From: Bacteroides salyersiae WAL 10018 = DSM 18765 = JCM 12988
Lineage (GTDB): Bacteria; Bacteroidota; Bacteroidia; Bacteroidales; Bacteroidaceae
NCBI RefSeq assembly: GCF_000381365.1
Contig: NZ_KB905470.1
Coordinates: forward strand, 1 to 64,000
Direction: 5' to 3'
DNA: 64,000 bases
Shown: one piece after another, positions 35,904 to 45,065 of the stretch
How the letters are laid out: each line of letters opens with the position of its first letter
Numbering within the stretch: the first letter of the stretch is position 1
The notes under the pieces: generated by a model
Seen by the model: only the letters and a program-made list of their open reading frames with translations
What the model was told of the DNA's origin: nothing
Database searches by the model: none
Translations under genes and position numbers: made by a program

Positions 35904-37991
35904 ATGAAGACAATCATTGCAGAAAAGCCCTCCGTGGCACGTGAAATCGCCCGCATCGTGGGCGCGACAAAGAGAGAGGAAGGATATTTCGAGGGAGGCG
36001 GCTATGCCGTGACATGGGCATTCGGACACCTCGTTCAGCTTGCCATGCCCGACGGCTACGGCGTGCGCGGATTTGTCCGTGACAACCTCCCGATTATTCC
36101 CGACACATTCACGCTCGTCCCCCGTCAGGTCAGGACGGAGAAAGGTTACAAGCCCGACAGCGGCGTGGTGTCGCAGATAAAAGTCATCAAAAGACTGTTC
36201 GACACAAGCGAACATATCATCGTGGCGACCGATGCCGGACGCGAGGGAGAGCTTATCTTCCGCTACCTCTACCACTATACGGGTTGCACCACTCCTTTCG
36301 TGCGCCTGTGGATCAGCTCTCTCACCGACAAAGCTATCCGTGAGGGACTGCGGAAACTCGAAGACGGCAGCAAATACGACAACCTCTACCTCGCCGCCAA
36401 AGCGCGGAGCGAATCCGACTGGCTCGTGGGCATCAACGGCACACAGGCGTTATCCATCGCCGCCGGACACGGCACGTATTCCGTGGGGCGGGTGCAGACA
36501 CCAACGTTGGCTATGGTATGTGAACGCTACTGGGAGAACCGCCGCTTTACGTCCGAAGCATTCTGGCTGCTCCATATCGCAACGGACGGTTGCGACGGCG
36601 AAGTCGTGAAATTCTCATCCTCCGAGAAATGGAAAGAGAAAGAACCGGCGATGGAACTATATAATAAGGTAAAGGCGGCAGGTTGCGCCACTGTCACGAA
36701 AGCCGAGCGCAAGGAGAAGACGGAGGAAACTCCCTTGCTCTACGACCTGACCACGCTCCAGAAAGAAGCCAACGCCAAGCACGGCTTCACGGCGGAACAG
36801 ACGCTTGAAATCGCGCAGAAACTCTACGAAAAGAAGTTGATAACCTATCCGAGAACGGGAAGCCGCTACATCCCCGAAGACGTGTTTGCCGAAATTCCCA
36901 AACTGCTCGCTTTCATCGGCACACAGCCCGAATGGAAAGACAAGGTGCGGGCAAAAGCCGCCCCGACACGCCGCAGCGTGGACGACGGCAAGGTGACAGA
37001 CCACCATGCCCTGCTCGTCACGGGTGAGAAACCGCTCTTCCTCTCCAAAGAGGACAATACCATCTATCAGATGATTGCCGGGCGCATGGTCGAGGCATTC
37101 TCTGAGAAATGCGTCAAGGATGTGACCACTGTCACGGCGGAATGTGCCGGAGTGGAGTTTACCGTAAAAGGCAGCGTCGTGAAGCAAACCGGATGGCGTG
37201 CCGTCTATGGCGAGGAAAAAGAGGAAATTACCATCCCCGGCTGGCAGGAAGGCGACACGCTGACACCGAAAGGCTCGTCCATTACCGAAGGAAAGACCAA
37301 ACCCAAGCCGCTGCATACCGAAGCCACCCTGCTCTCGGCAATGGAAACGGCGGGCAAGGAAATTGAGGACGACGCACTGCGGCAGGCGATGAAGGACTGT
37401 GGCATCGGTACTCCCGCCACACGCGCCTCCATCATCGAAACGCTTTTCAAGCGCGGTTACATGGAACGCTGCAAGAAGTCGCTTGTTCCCACCGAAAAAG
37501 GACTTGCCCTCAATTCCGTCGTCAAGACGATGCGCATCGCCGATGTTGCCATGACGGGCGAATGGGAAAAGGAGCTGGCGCGTATCGAGCGCGGGGAACT
37601 GTCCGCCGACACCTTCCGCAAGGAGATAGAGGCGTACACACGTGAGATAACCTCCGAACTGCTCTCGTGCGACAAGCTCTTCGGCAGCCGTGACTCCGGC
37701 TGCGCGTGTCCCAAGTGTGGCACGGGCAGGATGCGGTTCTACGGCAAGGTGGTACGCTGCGACAACACGGAGTGCGGACTGCCCGTGTTCCGGCTGAAAG
37801 CGGGACGCACCCTGTCCGACGATGAAATCAAAGACCTGCTCACCGAAGGGCATACCAAGCTGCTCAAAGGGTTCAAGAGCAAACAGGGCAAGAGTTTCGA
37901 TGCTGTTGTCGCCTTTGACGGGGAATATAACACGACTTTTGTGTTCCCGGAGGCTAAAAAGGGCAAGAAATTTTCAGGACGGAAGAAATAG
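35904..37991 (+). CDS. exc: Exc, topoisomerase III-type (type IA)
   Basis: 695 residues from the ATG at 35904 (MKTIIAEKPSVAREIA). An earlier GTG at 35847 adds a tail with no homology. Toprim (EKPSVAREI; DAGREGELIF near 107-116), the active-site Tyr315 in TYPRTGSRY, and a C-terminal zinc ribbon (CACPKCGTGRM...CDNTECG) are all present. CTnDOT Exc is a working topoisomerase encoded in the excision operon. The rteR small RNA follows within 20 bp. Confidence 0.93.
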   Translation: MKTIIAEKPSVAREIARIVGATKREEGYFEGGGYAVTWAFGHLVQLAMPDGYGVRGFVRDNLPIIPDTFTLVPRQVRTEKGYKPDSGVVSQIKVIKRLFDTSEHIIVATDAGREGELIFRYLYHYTGCTTPFVRLWISSLTDKAIREGLRKLEDGSKYDNLYLAAKARSESDWLVGINGTQALSIAAGHGTYSVGRVQTPTLAMVCERYWENRRFTSEAFWLLHIATDGCDGEVVKFSSSEKWKEKEPAMELYNKVKAAGCATVTKAERKEKTEETPLLYDLTTLQKEANAKHGFTAEQTLEIAQKLYEKKLITYPRTGSRYIPEDVFAEIPKLLAFIGTQPEWKDKVRAKAAPTRRSVDDGKVTDHHALLVTGEKPLFLSKEDNTIYQMIAGRMVEAFSEKCVKDVTTVTAECAGVEFTVKGSVVKQTGWRAVYGEEKEEITIPGWQEGDTLTPKGSSITEGKTKPKPLHTEATLLSAMETAGKEIEDDALRQAMKDCGIGTPATRASIIETLFKRGYMERCKKSLVPTEKGLALNSVVKTMRIADVAMTGEWEKELARIERGELSADTFRKEIEAYTREITSELLSCDKLFGSRDSGCACPKCGTGRMRFYGKVVRCDNTECGLPVFRLKAGRTLSDDEIKDLLTEGHTKLLKGFKSKQGKSFDAVVAFDGEYNTTFVFPEAKKGKKFSGRKK

Positions 37992-38008
37992 TATTAACTT
38001 TGCCACTT

Positions 38009-38098
38009 GTTCAGAGTAATGAATTGTTCTTCGATACCGGATTACACTCATACTTTGGATTTAGTGGTGGCACTCGGAGGGATACCGAGTGCCTTTTT
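38009..38098 (+). ncRNA. rteR: RteR small RNA
   Basis: A -7 box TAACTTTG (37995-38002) overlaps the end of exc. A strong terminator follows: GGCACTCGG (38069-38077) pairs with CCGAGTGCC (38085-38093), then TTTTT. The predicted transcript is about 90 nt. This fits the CTnDOT RteR RNA, known to lie just downstream of exc and to reduce tra operon transcript. The start is inferred from the box. Confidence 0.8.
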
Positions 38099-38153
38099 CT
38101 TCCTTTTTCCAACCGATTATCCCGTTAATTATCAATCCGCTAAATCCAAAGTA

Positions 38154-38606
38154 ATGAACAACAAGAAGAAAAACGAGGGTCAGACCGACTTTTCCTATTA
38201 CGGTCTGTACCTGCTGGACTATCTCCGCACGAACAAGTTTGAACAGGCTGACGACACCGCTTTCATACGGGAACGGGCCGACCGTGCCGCCGAAACGTAT
38301 GAGAGGGCACGGCTTGAAGGCTATCCCGCCGATGGTGCGCAGGAACTGGCGATGGACACGCTGCTGCGCGGGCTGCATTATTCCCGTTACGCCATCCTCC
38401 GCGAAGTCGTGGAAAACGAGTTTGCCGATGAAGTGCCGGAAGAGAAGCGTGAAGCCTTTGTCCTGAAACTGCTGCCGCTTGTCGGCAACGTGTTCTCCGT
38501 CTATGACCTCTCGGATGACAATTTCGCCCTGTCTTCCGATTACGACCTGCTCTACACGGAGCTGACGGGAGCAACCGTCCTTTACTTAGACGAATATGGC
38601 GTTTAA
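38154..38606 (+). CDS. DUF1896-like hypothetical protein
   Basis: 150 residues from the ATG at 38154 (MNNKKKNEGQTDFSYYGLYLLDYL); an earlier start would translate the RteR terminator. It is mainly helical, with ALHYSR-like LLRGLHYSRYAILREVVENEF in the middle. It overlaps the next gene by 11 nt and is likely co-expressed with it. Function is unknown. Confidence 0.78.
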   Translation: MNNKKKNEGQTDFSYYGLYLLDYLRTNKFEQADDTAFIRERADRAAETYERARLEGYPADGAQELAMDTLLRGLHYSRYAILREVVENEFADEVPEEKREAFVLKLLPLVGNVFSVYDLSDDNFALSSDYDLLYTELTGATVLYLDEYGV

Positions 38607-41600
38607 CCGCAAACAGAAACTGCGGGACAACATCGAGGCGATACGGACGGCATTCATCCTTGACAGGGAAAACAGGACAGCGACAACCGAAGAGCGTGCC
38701 ATACTTCAAAGGTACTGCGGTTTCGGCGGTCTGAAATGTATCCTCAACCCTGCAAAGGAACTGACGGATGCCGTCCGGTGGGCGAAATCCGACCTCGAAC
38801 TGTTCGCCCCGACGGTGGAGCTGCACAGGCTTATCCGTGAGAACAGCAAGGACGAAACAGAGTACAAGCGGTTTGTGGATTCGCTGAAAGCGTCCGTGCT
38901 GACCGCTTTCTACACCCCCAAAGAGATAACCGACACCATCGCGGACGTGCTGGCAGATTACAGCGTCCGCCCCGCCCGTATGCTCGAACCGTCGGCAGGT
39001 GTCGGCGTGTTCGTGGATTCCATGCTACGGCACAGCCCCAATGCGGATGTGATGGCTTTCGAGAAGGATCTGCTCACGGGTACAATCTTGAGGCATCTCT
39101 ATCCCGACCAGAAAATGCGCACCTGCGGTTTTGAGAAAATCGAAAGACCGTTCAACAATTATTTCGACTTGGCGGTGTCCAACATTCCGTTCGGTGACAT
39201 TGCCGTGTTCGACGCGGAGTTTCAGCGGAGCGACTCTTTCGGCAGACGCTCCGCCCAGAAAACCATCCACAACTATTTCTTTCTCAAAGGACTGGATGCC
39301 GTGCGTGACGGCGGTATCGTGGCGTTCATCACCTCGCAAGGGGTATTGAATAGCACCAAGACCTCCGTGCGTAACGAGCTGTTCAGTCAGGCCAATCTGG
39401 TATCCGCGATACGCCTGCCCAACAACCTGTTCACGGACAACGCGGGGACGGAGGTGGGCAGCGACCTGATTGTCCTGCAAAAGAACCTCAGCAAGAAGGA
39501 AATGTCGCAGGACGAGCGGCTGATGACCGTGATACAGACGGACACGAAAACCGACCTGACCGACAACGCCTATTTCATCCACCACCCGGAACGCATCGTG
39601 CATACGACGTCGAAACTTGACACTGACCCCTACGGGAAGCCCGCTATGGTTTATCTGCACGAGGGCAAGACCGCAGGTATCGCCGGGGACTTGCGCCGGA
39701 TGCTCAACGAGGATTTCCATTACAGGCTCGCCATGCGTCTGTATTCGGGAACAATCTGGCAGTCGGGAACGGAAGAAAAGGTTACCGTTCAAAAGGAGGC
39801 GGAGCGTCCTGCTATAAAATTGGAAACGGTATCTTCGGCGCAGACGGTGGAAACTCCGACGGAAAAACCGCAACCCGTTGAGGAAAAACCGGAGATAGAG
39901 CCACGTCCGAAATATTCTGACGGGGTGCAGCTCTCCTTGCTCAACCTCTGGGGGATGACGGAAGAGGTCAGCCAACCGAAAACCTCCAAAAAGAAAAAGA
40001 CGGTGAAAAAGGCAGTTACGGCAAAGTCCACTCCGCCCAAACCGAAAGTCACGGTTACACCGACAGCTCCAACTGCAAAACCCGCTATGGAGAATAAGGA
40101 GGTGAAAGCGGAGAACACCGCCAAGCCTGCCGACCCGGACGACATCTATGCAAAGCTGGACTGGGAAACCAATCCTCCCATCAACGGCTTCTACGAGATG
40201 ATGATGGAACTCACGCCGGAGCGCAGGAAGGAACTTCGGGAGCTGGCAAGGCAGCATAATGAAAAACATGAAAACAGAACGGTTGCGACGATCACGCCGG
40301 AAGTACCACGTGAACAACCCCGGCAGGAGGAAACACAGCCGGAAGCAGTCGCCGCACCTGCTGTTACCGATGCTCCACCGGAAACGGTGGCTACTTCCCT
40401 TTTTCCCGACATCGAACCGGAAAAGCCGAAGGAGGAAGTCGCGGACCTTACGCCGCGTGCCTACCATCGCACGCCGGAGATGCACCTGCGCGAAGGCTCG
40501 CTGGTGGCTGACCGGGGGCGTCATAACATCGGCTATCTGAAGGACATCACGCCATACGGGGCTACATTCCAGCCGCTCGACCTGAAAGGATACCAGAAGG
40601 AAAAGGCGTTGTTGTATGTGTCGCTGCGTGACGCCTACGAGCGTCTGTACCGTTATGAATCGCTCCGGCGCGAGGCAAATGTTCCGTGGCGAGAGCATCT
40701 GAATACCTGTTACGATGAGTTTGTCATGCGCTACGGCAACCTCAACGCCAAGCAGAACGTGAAGTTAGTGATGATGGACGCGGGCGGGCGTGACATCCTT
40801 TCGCTGGAACGGGTGGAGAACGGAAAGTTCGTCAAGGCGGACATCTTCGAGCATCCCGTTTCCTTCTCCGTGGAGAGCCATGCCAACGTAGGCTCTCCCG
40901 AAGAAGCCCTGTCCGCGTCGCTCAACAAATATGGCACGGTCAATCTCGACTATATGCGGGAGATAACCGACAGCACGGCGGAGGAGTTGCTCACAGCCCT
41001 GCAAGGACGCATCTATTACAATCCGCTCGTGACCGGTTACGAAATCAAAGACCGCTTCATAGCCGGGAACGTGATAGAGAAGGCGGAACGCATAGAGGCT
41101 TGGATGGGCGAAAACCCCGAAAGTGAGCGTATGCCGGAAGTGAAACAGGCGTTGGAGGCTCTGAAAGATGCCGAACCGCCGCGTATCGCCTTCGAGGATC
41201 TGGACTTCAATTTCGGGGAACGCTGGATTCCGACGGGTGTCTATGCCGCCTACATGAGCCGGCTGTTCGACACGGAGGTGAAAATCGCCTATTCCGCAAG
41301 CATGGACGAGTTTTCGGTTGCGTGCGGCTACCGCACCATGAAAATCACGGACGAGTTTCTGGTAAAGGGGTATTACCGGAACTATGACGGTATGCACCTC
41401 TTGAAACACGCCCTGCACAACACCTGCCCCGACATGATGAAGTCCATCGGCAAGGACGAGCATGGCAACGACATCAAGGTGCGCGACAGCGAGGGCATAC
41501 AGCTCGCCAACGCCAAGATTGATGAAATCCGCAACGGTTTCTCCGAATGGCTCGAAGAACAGTCGCCGCAGTTCAAGGAACGGCTGACGACAATGTATAA

Positions 41601-44409
41601 CCGCAAGTTCAACTGTTTCGTGCGCCCGAAGTATGACGGCTCGCACCAGACCTTCCCCGACCTCAATCTGAAAGGCTTGGCAAGCCGGGGTATCAAGAGC
41701 GTCTATCCCTCGCAGATGGATTGCGTCTGGATGCTGAAACAGAACGGCGGCGGAATTTGCGACCACGAGGTGGGAACCGGCAAGACGCTGATAATGTGCA
41801 TCGCCGCGCATGAGATGAAGCGTCTGAAATTGGCACATAAGCCGATGATTATCGGGCTGAAAGCCAACGTTGCGGAGATTGCCGCCACCTATCAGGCGGC
41901 ATATCCCAACGCACGTATTCTGTACGCTTCGGAGAAGGACTTTTCGACCGCCAACCGTGTGCGCTTCTTCAATAATATAAAGAACAACGACTACGATTGT
42001 GTCATCATGTCGCACGACCAGTTCGGCAAGATACCGCAGTCGCCGGAGTTGCAGCAGCGCATCCTGCAAGCGGAGCTTGACACGGTGGAGGAAAACCTCG
42101 AAGTGCTGCGGCAGCAGGGAAAGAACGTGTCGCGGGCTATGCTGAAAGGTCTGGAGAAGCGCAAACACAACCTTGAAGCGAAGCTGGAGAAGGTGGAACA
42201 TGCCATAAAGTCACGCACGGACGACGTGGTGGATTTCAAGCAGATGGGCATCGACCACATCTTCATAGATGAGAGCCACCAGTTCAAAAATCTGACGTTC
42301 AACACGCGCCATGACCGTGTGGCGGGACTGGGCAACAGCGAGGGAAGCCAGAAGGCACTGAACATGCTCTTTGCCATACGCACCATACAGGAGCGCACGG
42401 GCAGAGACTTGGGAGCGACCTTCCTTTCGGGTACTACCATCAGCAACTCGCTGACGGAGTTGTATCTGCTGTTCAAGTATTTGCGTCCGAAGGAGCTGGA
42501 ACGGCAGGACATCCGATGTTTCGACGCTTGGGCGGCGATATTCGCCAAGAAGACGACGGATTTTGAATTTAACGTGACGAACAACGTGGTTCAAAAGGAG
42601 CGTTTCCGCTACTTCATCAAGGTGCCGGAACTTGCCGCCTTCTATAATGAAATCACGGACTACCGCACGGCAGAGGACGTGGGCGTAGATCGTCCCAACA
42701 AGAATGAGATACTGCACCACATACCGCCCACGCCGGAGCAGGAGGACTTCATACAGAAGCTGATGCAGTTCGCCAAGACTGGCGATGCCACACTTCTGGG
42801 CAGGCTGCCGCTTTCGGAAACGGAGGAAAAGGCGAAGATGCTTATCGCCACCGACTACGCCCGCAAGATGGCACTCGACATGCGCATGATAGACCCGCAT
42901 TATGAAGACCACCCCGATAACAAGGCGAGCCACTGTGCCAAGATGATCGCGGAGTATTACCAAAAATACGACGCGCAGAAAGGCACGCAGTTCGTTTTCT
43001 CGGACTTGGGGACATATCAGCCGGGCGACGGGTGGAACGTCTATTCGGAAATCAAGCGCAAGCTGACGGAGGATTACGGCATACCGCCAAGCGAGGTGCG
43101 CTTCATTCAGGAGTGCAAGACCGACAAGGCTCGGAAGGCGGTGATAGACGCCATGAATGCCGGAACGGTGCGTGTTCTGTTCGGCTCCACCTCCATGCTC
43201 GGAACGGGTGTGAACGCACAGAAAAGGTGTGTGGCAATTCATCATCTCGATACGCCGTGGCGACCGTCCGACCTGCAACAGCGTGACGGACGCGGAGTTA
43301 GAGCCGGAAACGAAATTGCCAAGCATTTCGCCGGGAACAACGTGGACGTAATCATCTACGCGGTGGAGAAGTCACTGGACAGCTACAAGTTCAACCTCCT
43401 GCACTGCAAGCAGACTTTCATCAGCCAGCTCAAAAGCGGTGCTATGGGGGCGCGTACCATCGACGAGGGGGCAGTGGACGAGAAATCGGGCATGAACTTT
43501 TCGGAATATATGGCGTTGCTATCCGGCAACACCGACCTGCTGGACAAGGCGAAACTTGAAAAGCGCATCGCCTCGCTCGAAGGGGAACGCAAGTCGTTTA
43601 ACAAGGGCAAGCGTGATTCGGAGTTCAAGTTAGAGTCGAAGACGGGCGAGTTGCGTAACAACACGGCTTTCATAGATGCCATGACGGAGGACTGGAACCG
43701 CTTCCTTTCGGTGGCGCAGACCGACAGGGAGGGCAACCGCCTTAATATAATAAAGGTGGACGGTGTGGATTCCGCCGATGAGAAGGTTATCGGAAAGCGT
43801 TTGCAGGAGATAGCGAAAAACGCCACTACGGGCGGGCTTTACACACAGGTCGGAGAACTGTACGGTTTTCCGATAAAGGTGGTGAGCGAGAGGATACTCA
43901 AAGAGGGATTGGAGTTTACCGACAACCGCTTCGTGGTAGAGGGGAACTACAAGTACACCTATAACAACGGACATCTGGCAATGGCTGATCCGATGGCTGC
44001 CGCCCGAAACTTCCTGAACGCGATGGAGAGGATACCCTCCATTATCGACCAGTACAAGGCGAAGAACGAGGTGCTGGAGAGGGAGATACCGCAGTTGCAG
44101 GAGATAGCGGGCAAGGTGTGGAAGAAGGAGGACGAGCTGAAGCAGCTGAAATCCGAACTTGCCGCCCTTGACCGAAAAATACAGCTGGAACTTGCGCCGC
44201 CCACGCCCGAAGTCGCCGAAAAGGAGAAAGAAGGGCAACAGGTCAAGCCGGAAGCGGAAGATGTGAGGAACAGGCAGGCGCAATATCCCGAAAATGCACC
44301 GCCGCAGATACGCAGTCCGGCGGATAGTATCGTTGCCAACCATGTCATAATCGGGCGTCCGGGACTGTATGCCAAGGAGGAAACCCGGTTCAAAGGATTG
44401 AAAATATAA
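38596..44409 (+). CDS. Giant N6-methylase / SNF2-type helicase fusion
   Basis: 1937 residues. The N-terminal methylase-like part has LEPSAGVGVF near 129-138 (SAM site) and SNIPFGDIAVF near 195-205 (in place of NPPF/Y). A long Pro/Lys/Thr-rich linker (about 400-620) follows, then middle domains. The C-terminal helicase has GTGKTLIMCIAAHE near 1060 (Walker A), FIDESHQFKN near 1223 (DESH), and GTGVNAQKR...QQRDGRGVRAGN (motifs V-VI) near 1535-1575. A coiled coil lies near the end. Such proteins occur in many Bacteroidetes ICEs next to exc. It may modify or translocate on ICE DNA, perhaps against host restriction; this is inference. Confidence 0.85.
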   Translation: MAFNRKQKLRDNIEAIRTAFILDRENRTATTEERAILQRYCGFGGLKCILNPAKELTDAVRWAKSDLELFAPTVELHRLIRENSKDETEYKRFVDSLKASVLTAFYTPKEITDTIADVLADYSVRPARMLEPSAGVGVFVDSMLRHSPNADVMAFEKDLLTGTILRHLYPDQKMRTCGFEKIERPFNNYFDLAVSNIPFGDIAVFDAEFQRSDSFGRRSAQKTIHNYFFLKGLDAVRDGGIVAFITSQGVLNSTKTSVRNELFSQANLVSAIRLPNNLFTDNAGTEVGSDLIVLQKNLSKKEMSQDERLMTVIQTDTKTDLTDNAYFIHHPERIVHTTSKLDTDPYGKPAMVYLHEGKTAGIAGDLRRMLNEDFHYRLAMRLYSGTIWQSGTEEKVTVQKEAERPAIKLETVSSAQTVETPTEKPQPVEEKPEIEPRPKYSDGVQLSLLNLWGMTEEVSQPKTSKKKKTVKKAVTAKSTPPKPKVTVTPTAPTAKPAMENKEVKAENTAKPADPDDIYAKLDWETNPPINGFYEMMMELTPERRKELRELARQHNEKHENRTVATITPEVPREQPRQEETQPEAVAAPAVTDAPPETVATSLFPDIEPEKPKEEVADLTPRAYHRTPEMHLREGSLVADRGRHNIGYLKDITPYGATFQPLDLKGYQKEKALLYVSLRDAYERLYRYESLRREANVPWREHLNTCYDEFVMRYGNLNAKQNVKLVMMDAGGRDILSLERVENGKFVKADIFEHPVSFSVESHANVGSPEEALSASLNKYGTVNLDYMREITDSTAEELLTALQGRIYYNPLVTGYEIKDRFIAGNVIEKAERIEAWMGENPESERMPEVKQALEALKDAEPPRIAFEDLDFNFGERWIPTGVYAAYMSRLFDTEVKIAYSASMDEFSVACGYRTMKITDEFLVKGYYRNYDGMHLLKHALHNTCPDMMKSIGKDEHGNDIKVRDSEGIQLANAKIDEIRNGFSEWLEEQSPQFKERLTTMYNRKFNCFVRPKYDGSHQTFPDLNLKGLASRGIKSVYPSQMDCVWMLKQNGGGICDHEVGTGKTLIMCIAAHEMKRLKLAHKPMIIGLKANVAEIAATYQAAYPNARILYASEKDFSTANRVRFFNNIKNNDYDCVIMSHDQFGKIPQSPELQQRILQAELDTVEENLEVLRQQGKNVSRAMLKGLEKRKHNLEAKLEKVEHAIKSRTDDVVDFKQMGIDHIFIDESHQFKNLTFNTRHDRVAGLGNSEGSQKALNMLFAIRTIQERTGRDLGATFLSGTTISNSLTELYLLFKYLRPKELERQDIRCFDAWAAIFAKKTTDFEFNVTNNVVQKERFRYFIKVPELAAFYNEITDYRTAEDVGVDRPNKNEILHHIPPTPEQEDFIQKLMQFAKTGDATLLGRLPLSETEEKAKMLIATDYARKMALDMRMIDPHYEDHPDNKASHCAKMIAEYYQKYDAQKGTQFVFSDLGTYQPGDGWNVYSEIKRKLTEDYGIPPSEVRFIQECKTDKARKAVIDAMNAGTVRVLFGSTSMLGTGVNAQKRCVAIHHLDTPWRPSDLQQRDGRGVRAGNEIAKHFAGNNVDVIIYAVEKSLDSYKFNLLHCKQTFISQLKSGAMGARTIDEGAVDEKSGMNFSEYMALLSGNTDLLDKAKLEKRIASLEGERKSFNKGKRDSEFKLESKTGELRNNTAFIDAMTEDWNRFLSVAQTDREGNRLNIIKVDGVDSADEKVIGKRLQEIAKNATTGGLYTQVGELYGFPIKVVSERILKEGLEFTDNRFVVEGNYKYTYNNGHLAMADPMAAARNFLNAMERIPSIIDQYKAKNEVLEREIPQLQEIAGKVWKKEDELKQLKSELAALDRKIQLELAPPTPEVAEKEKEGQQVKPEAEDVRNRQAQYPENAPPQIRSPADSIVANHVIIGRPGLYAKEETRFKGLKI

Positions 44410-44432
44410 CCTTAGGAATTTTATCTGAAGTA

Positions 44433-44536
44433 TTAATAAGGGCTATCCCAAAAGGTCTAAAAGTAAATTTTATCCTTTCTGCAAGTATCTGTAGGATGGC
44501 AACTGCATTTTTTTCTTTTTGGGCAGCCCTTATTAA
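44433..44536. repeat. 104-bp inverted-repeat element (MITE-like)
   Basis: The left end TTAATAAGGGCTATCCCAAAA (44433 on) and the right end (44516-44536) are inverse copies over 21 bases with few mismatches. The interior (about 62 bases) codes for nothing. GGGCTGTCCCAAAA-type ends are common in insertion-sequence termini, so a miniature element is likely; a terminator for the giant gene is the alternative. Confidence 0.55.
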
Positions 44537-44900
44537 AATTTATTCTTATTTTAGGTTATATACATTCATGTCCATTTATGTAAAAAATCCTGCTGACCTT
44601 GTTTATGTCTTGTCAGTCACCATTTGCAAAACCATATTTGACCCTCAAAGAGGCTGAATTTGATAAGCAACTTGCTACATACTCATAATAAGGAGCTAAA
44701 TAGAACACGAATGGGAAATACTCAAATGCCAAACTAAAGAAGATATTGGCCAAAATAAACGCTATACCGAGAGAGAAACTTGATTTTTCAACTTCCTAAA
44801 ACAGTGTTGTTCAAACATTTCTACTTATTTGTACTTACCAGTTGAACCTACGTTTCCCTAATAAAATGTCTATGGTAAAAAGTTAAAAAATCCTCCTACT
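44537..44900. other. Gene-free AT-rich region before tetQ promoter
   Basis: No credible gene, promoter or long hairpin is visible in these 364 bases. The region separates the giant helicase gene from the tetQ promoter. Confidence 0.45.
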
Positions 44901-44931
44901 TTTGTTAGATATATTTTTTTGTGTAATTTTG
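44901..44931 (+). promoter_or_regulatory. tetQ-rteA-rteB promoter
   Basis: TTTG (44901-44904), 19 bases, TAATTTTG (44924-44931): an exact Bacteroidetes promoter. Transcription would start near 44938, giving a leader of about 128 nt before tetQ. Confidence 0.85.
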
Positions 44932-44939
44932 TAATCGTT

Positions 44940-45006
44940 ATGCGGCAGTAATAATATACATATTAATACGAGTTAGGAATCCTGTAGTTCTCATATGCTA
45001 CGAGGA
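44940..45006 (+). promoter_or_regulatory. tetQ attenuator leader with 3-codon peptide
   Basis: ATG-CGG-CAG-TAA (44940-44951) encodes a leader peptide Met-Arg-Gln. Downstream, TCCTGTAG (44980-44987) pairs with CTACGAGGA (44998-45006), next to GGAGG before tetQ. In CTnDOT tetracycline slows ribosomes on the leader and this frees tetQ translation. The same parts are visible here. Confidence 0.8.
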
Positions 45007-45065
45007 GGTATTAAAAGGTGCGTTTCGACAATGCATCTATTGTAGTATATTATTGCTTAATCCAA

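Noticed and set aside
36657..37853. 398-codon frame opposite exc, and similar long antisense frames (38263-38826, 39025-40698, 40765-42201, 42211-43326)
   Set aside because: Long antisense frames are expected in GC-rich, strongly biased genes. The sense frames carry clear domains and the antisense ones none.
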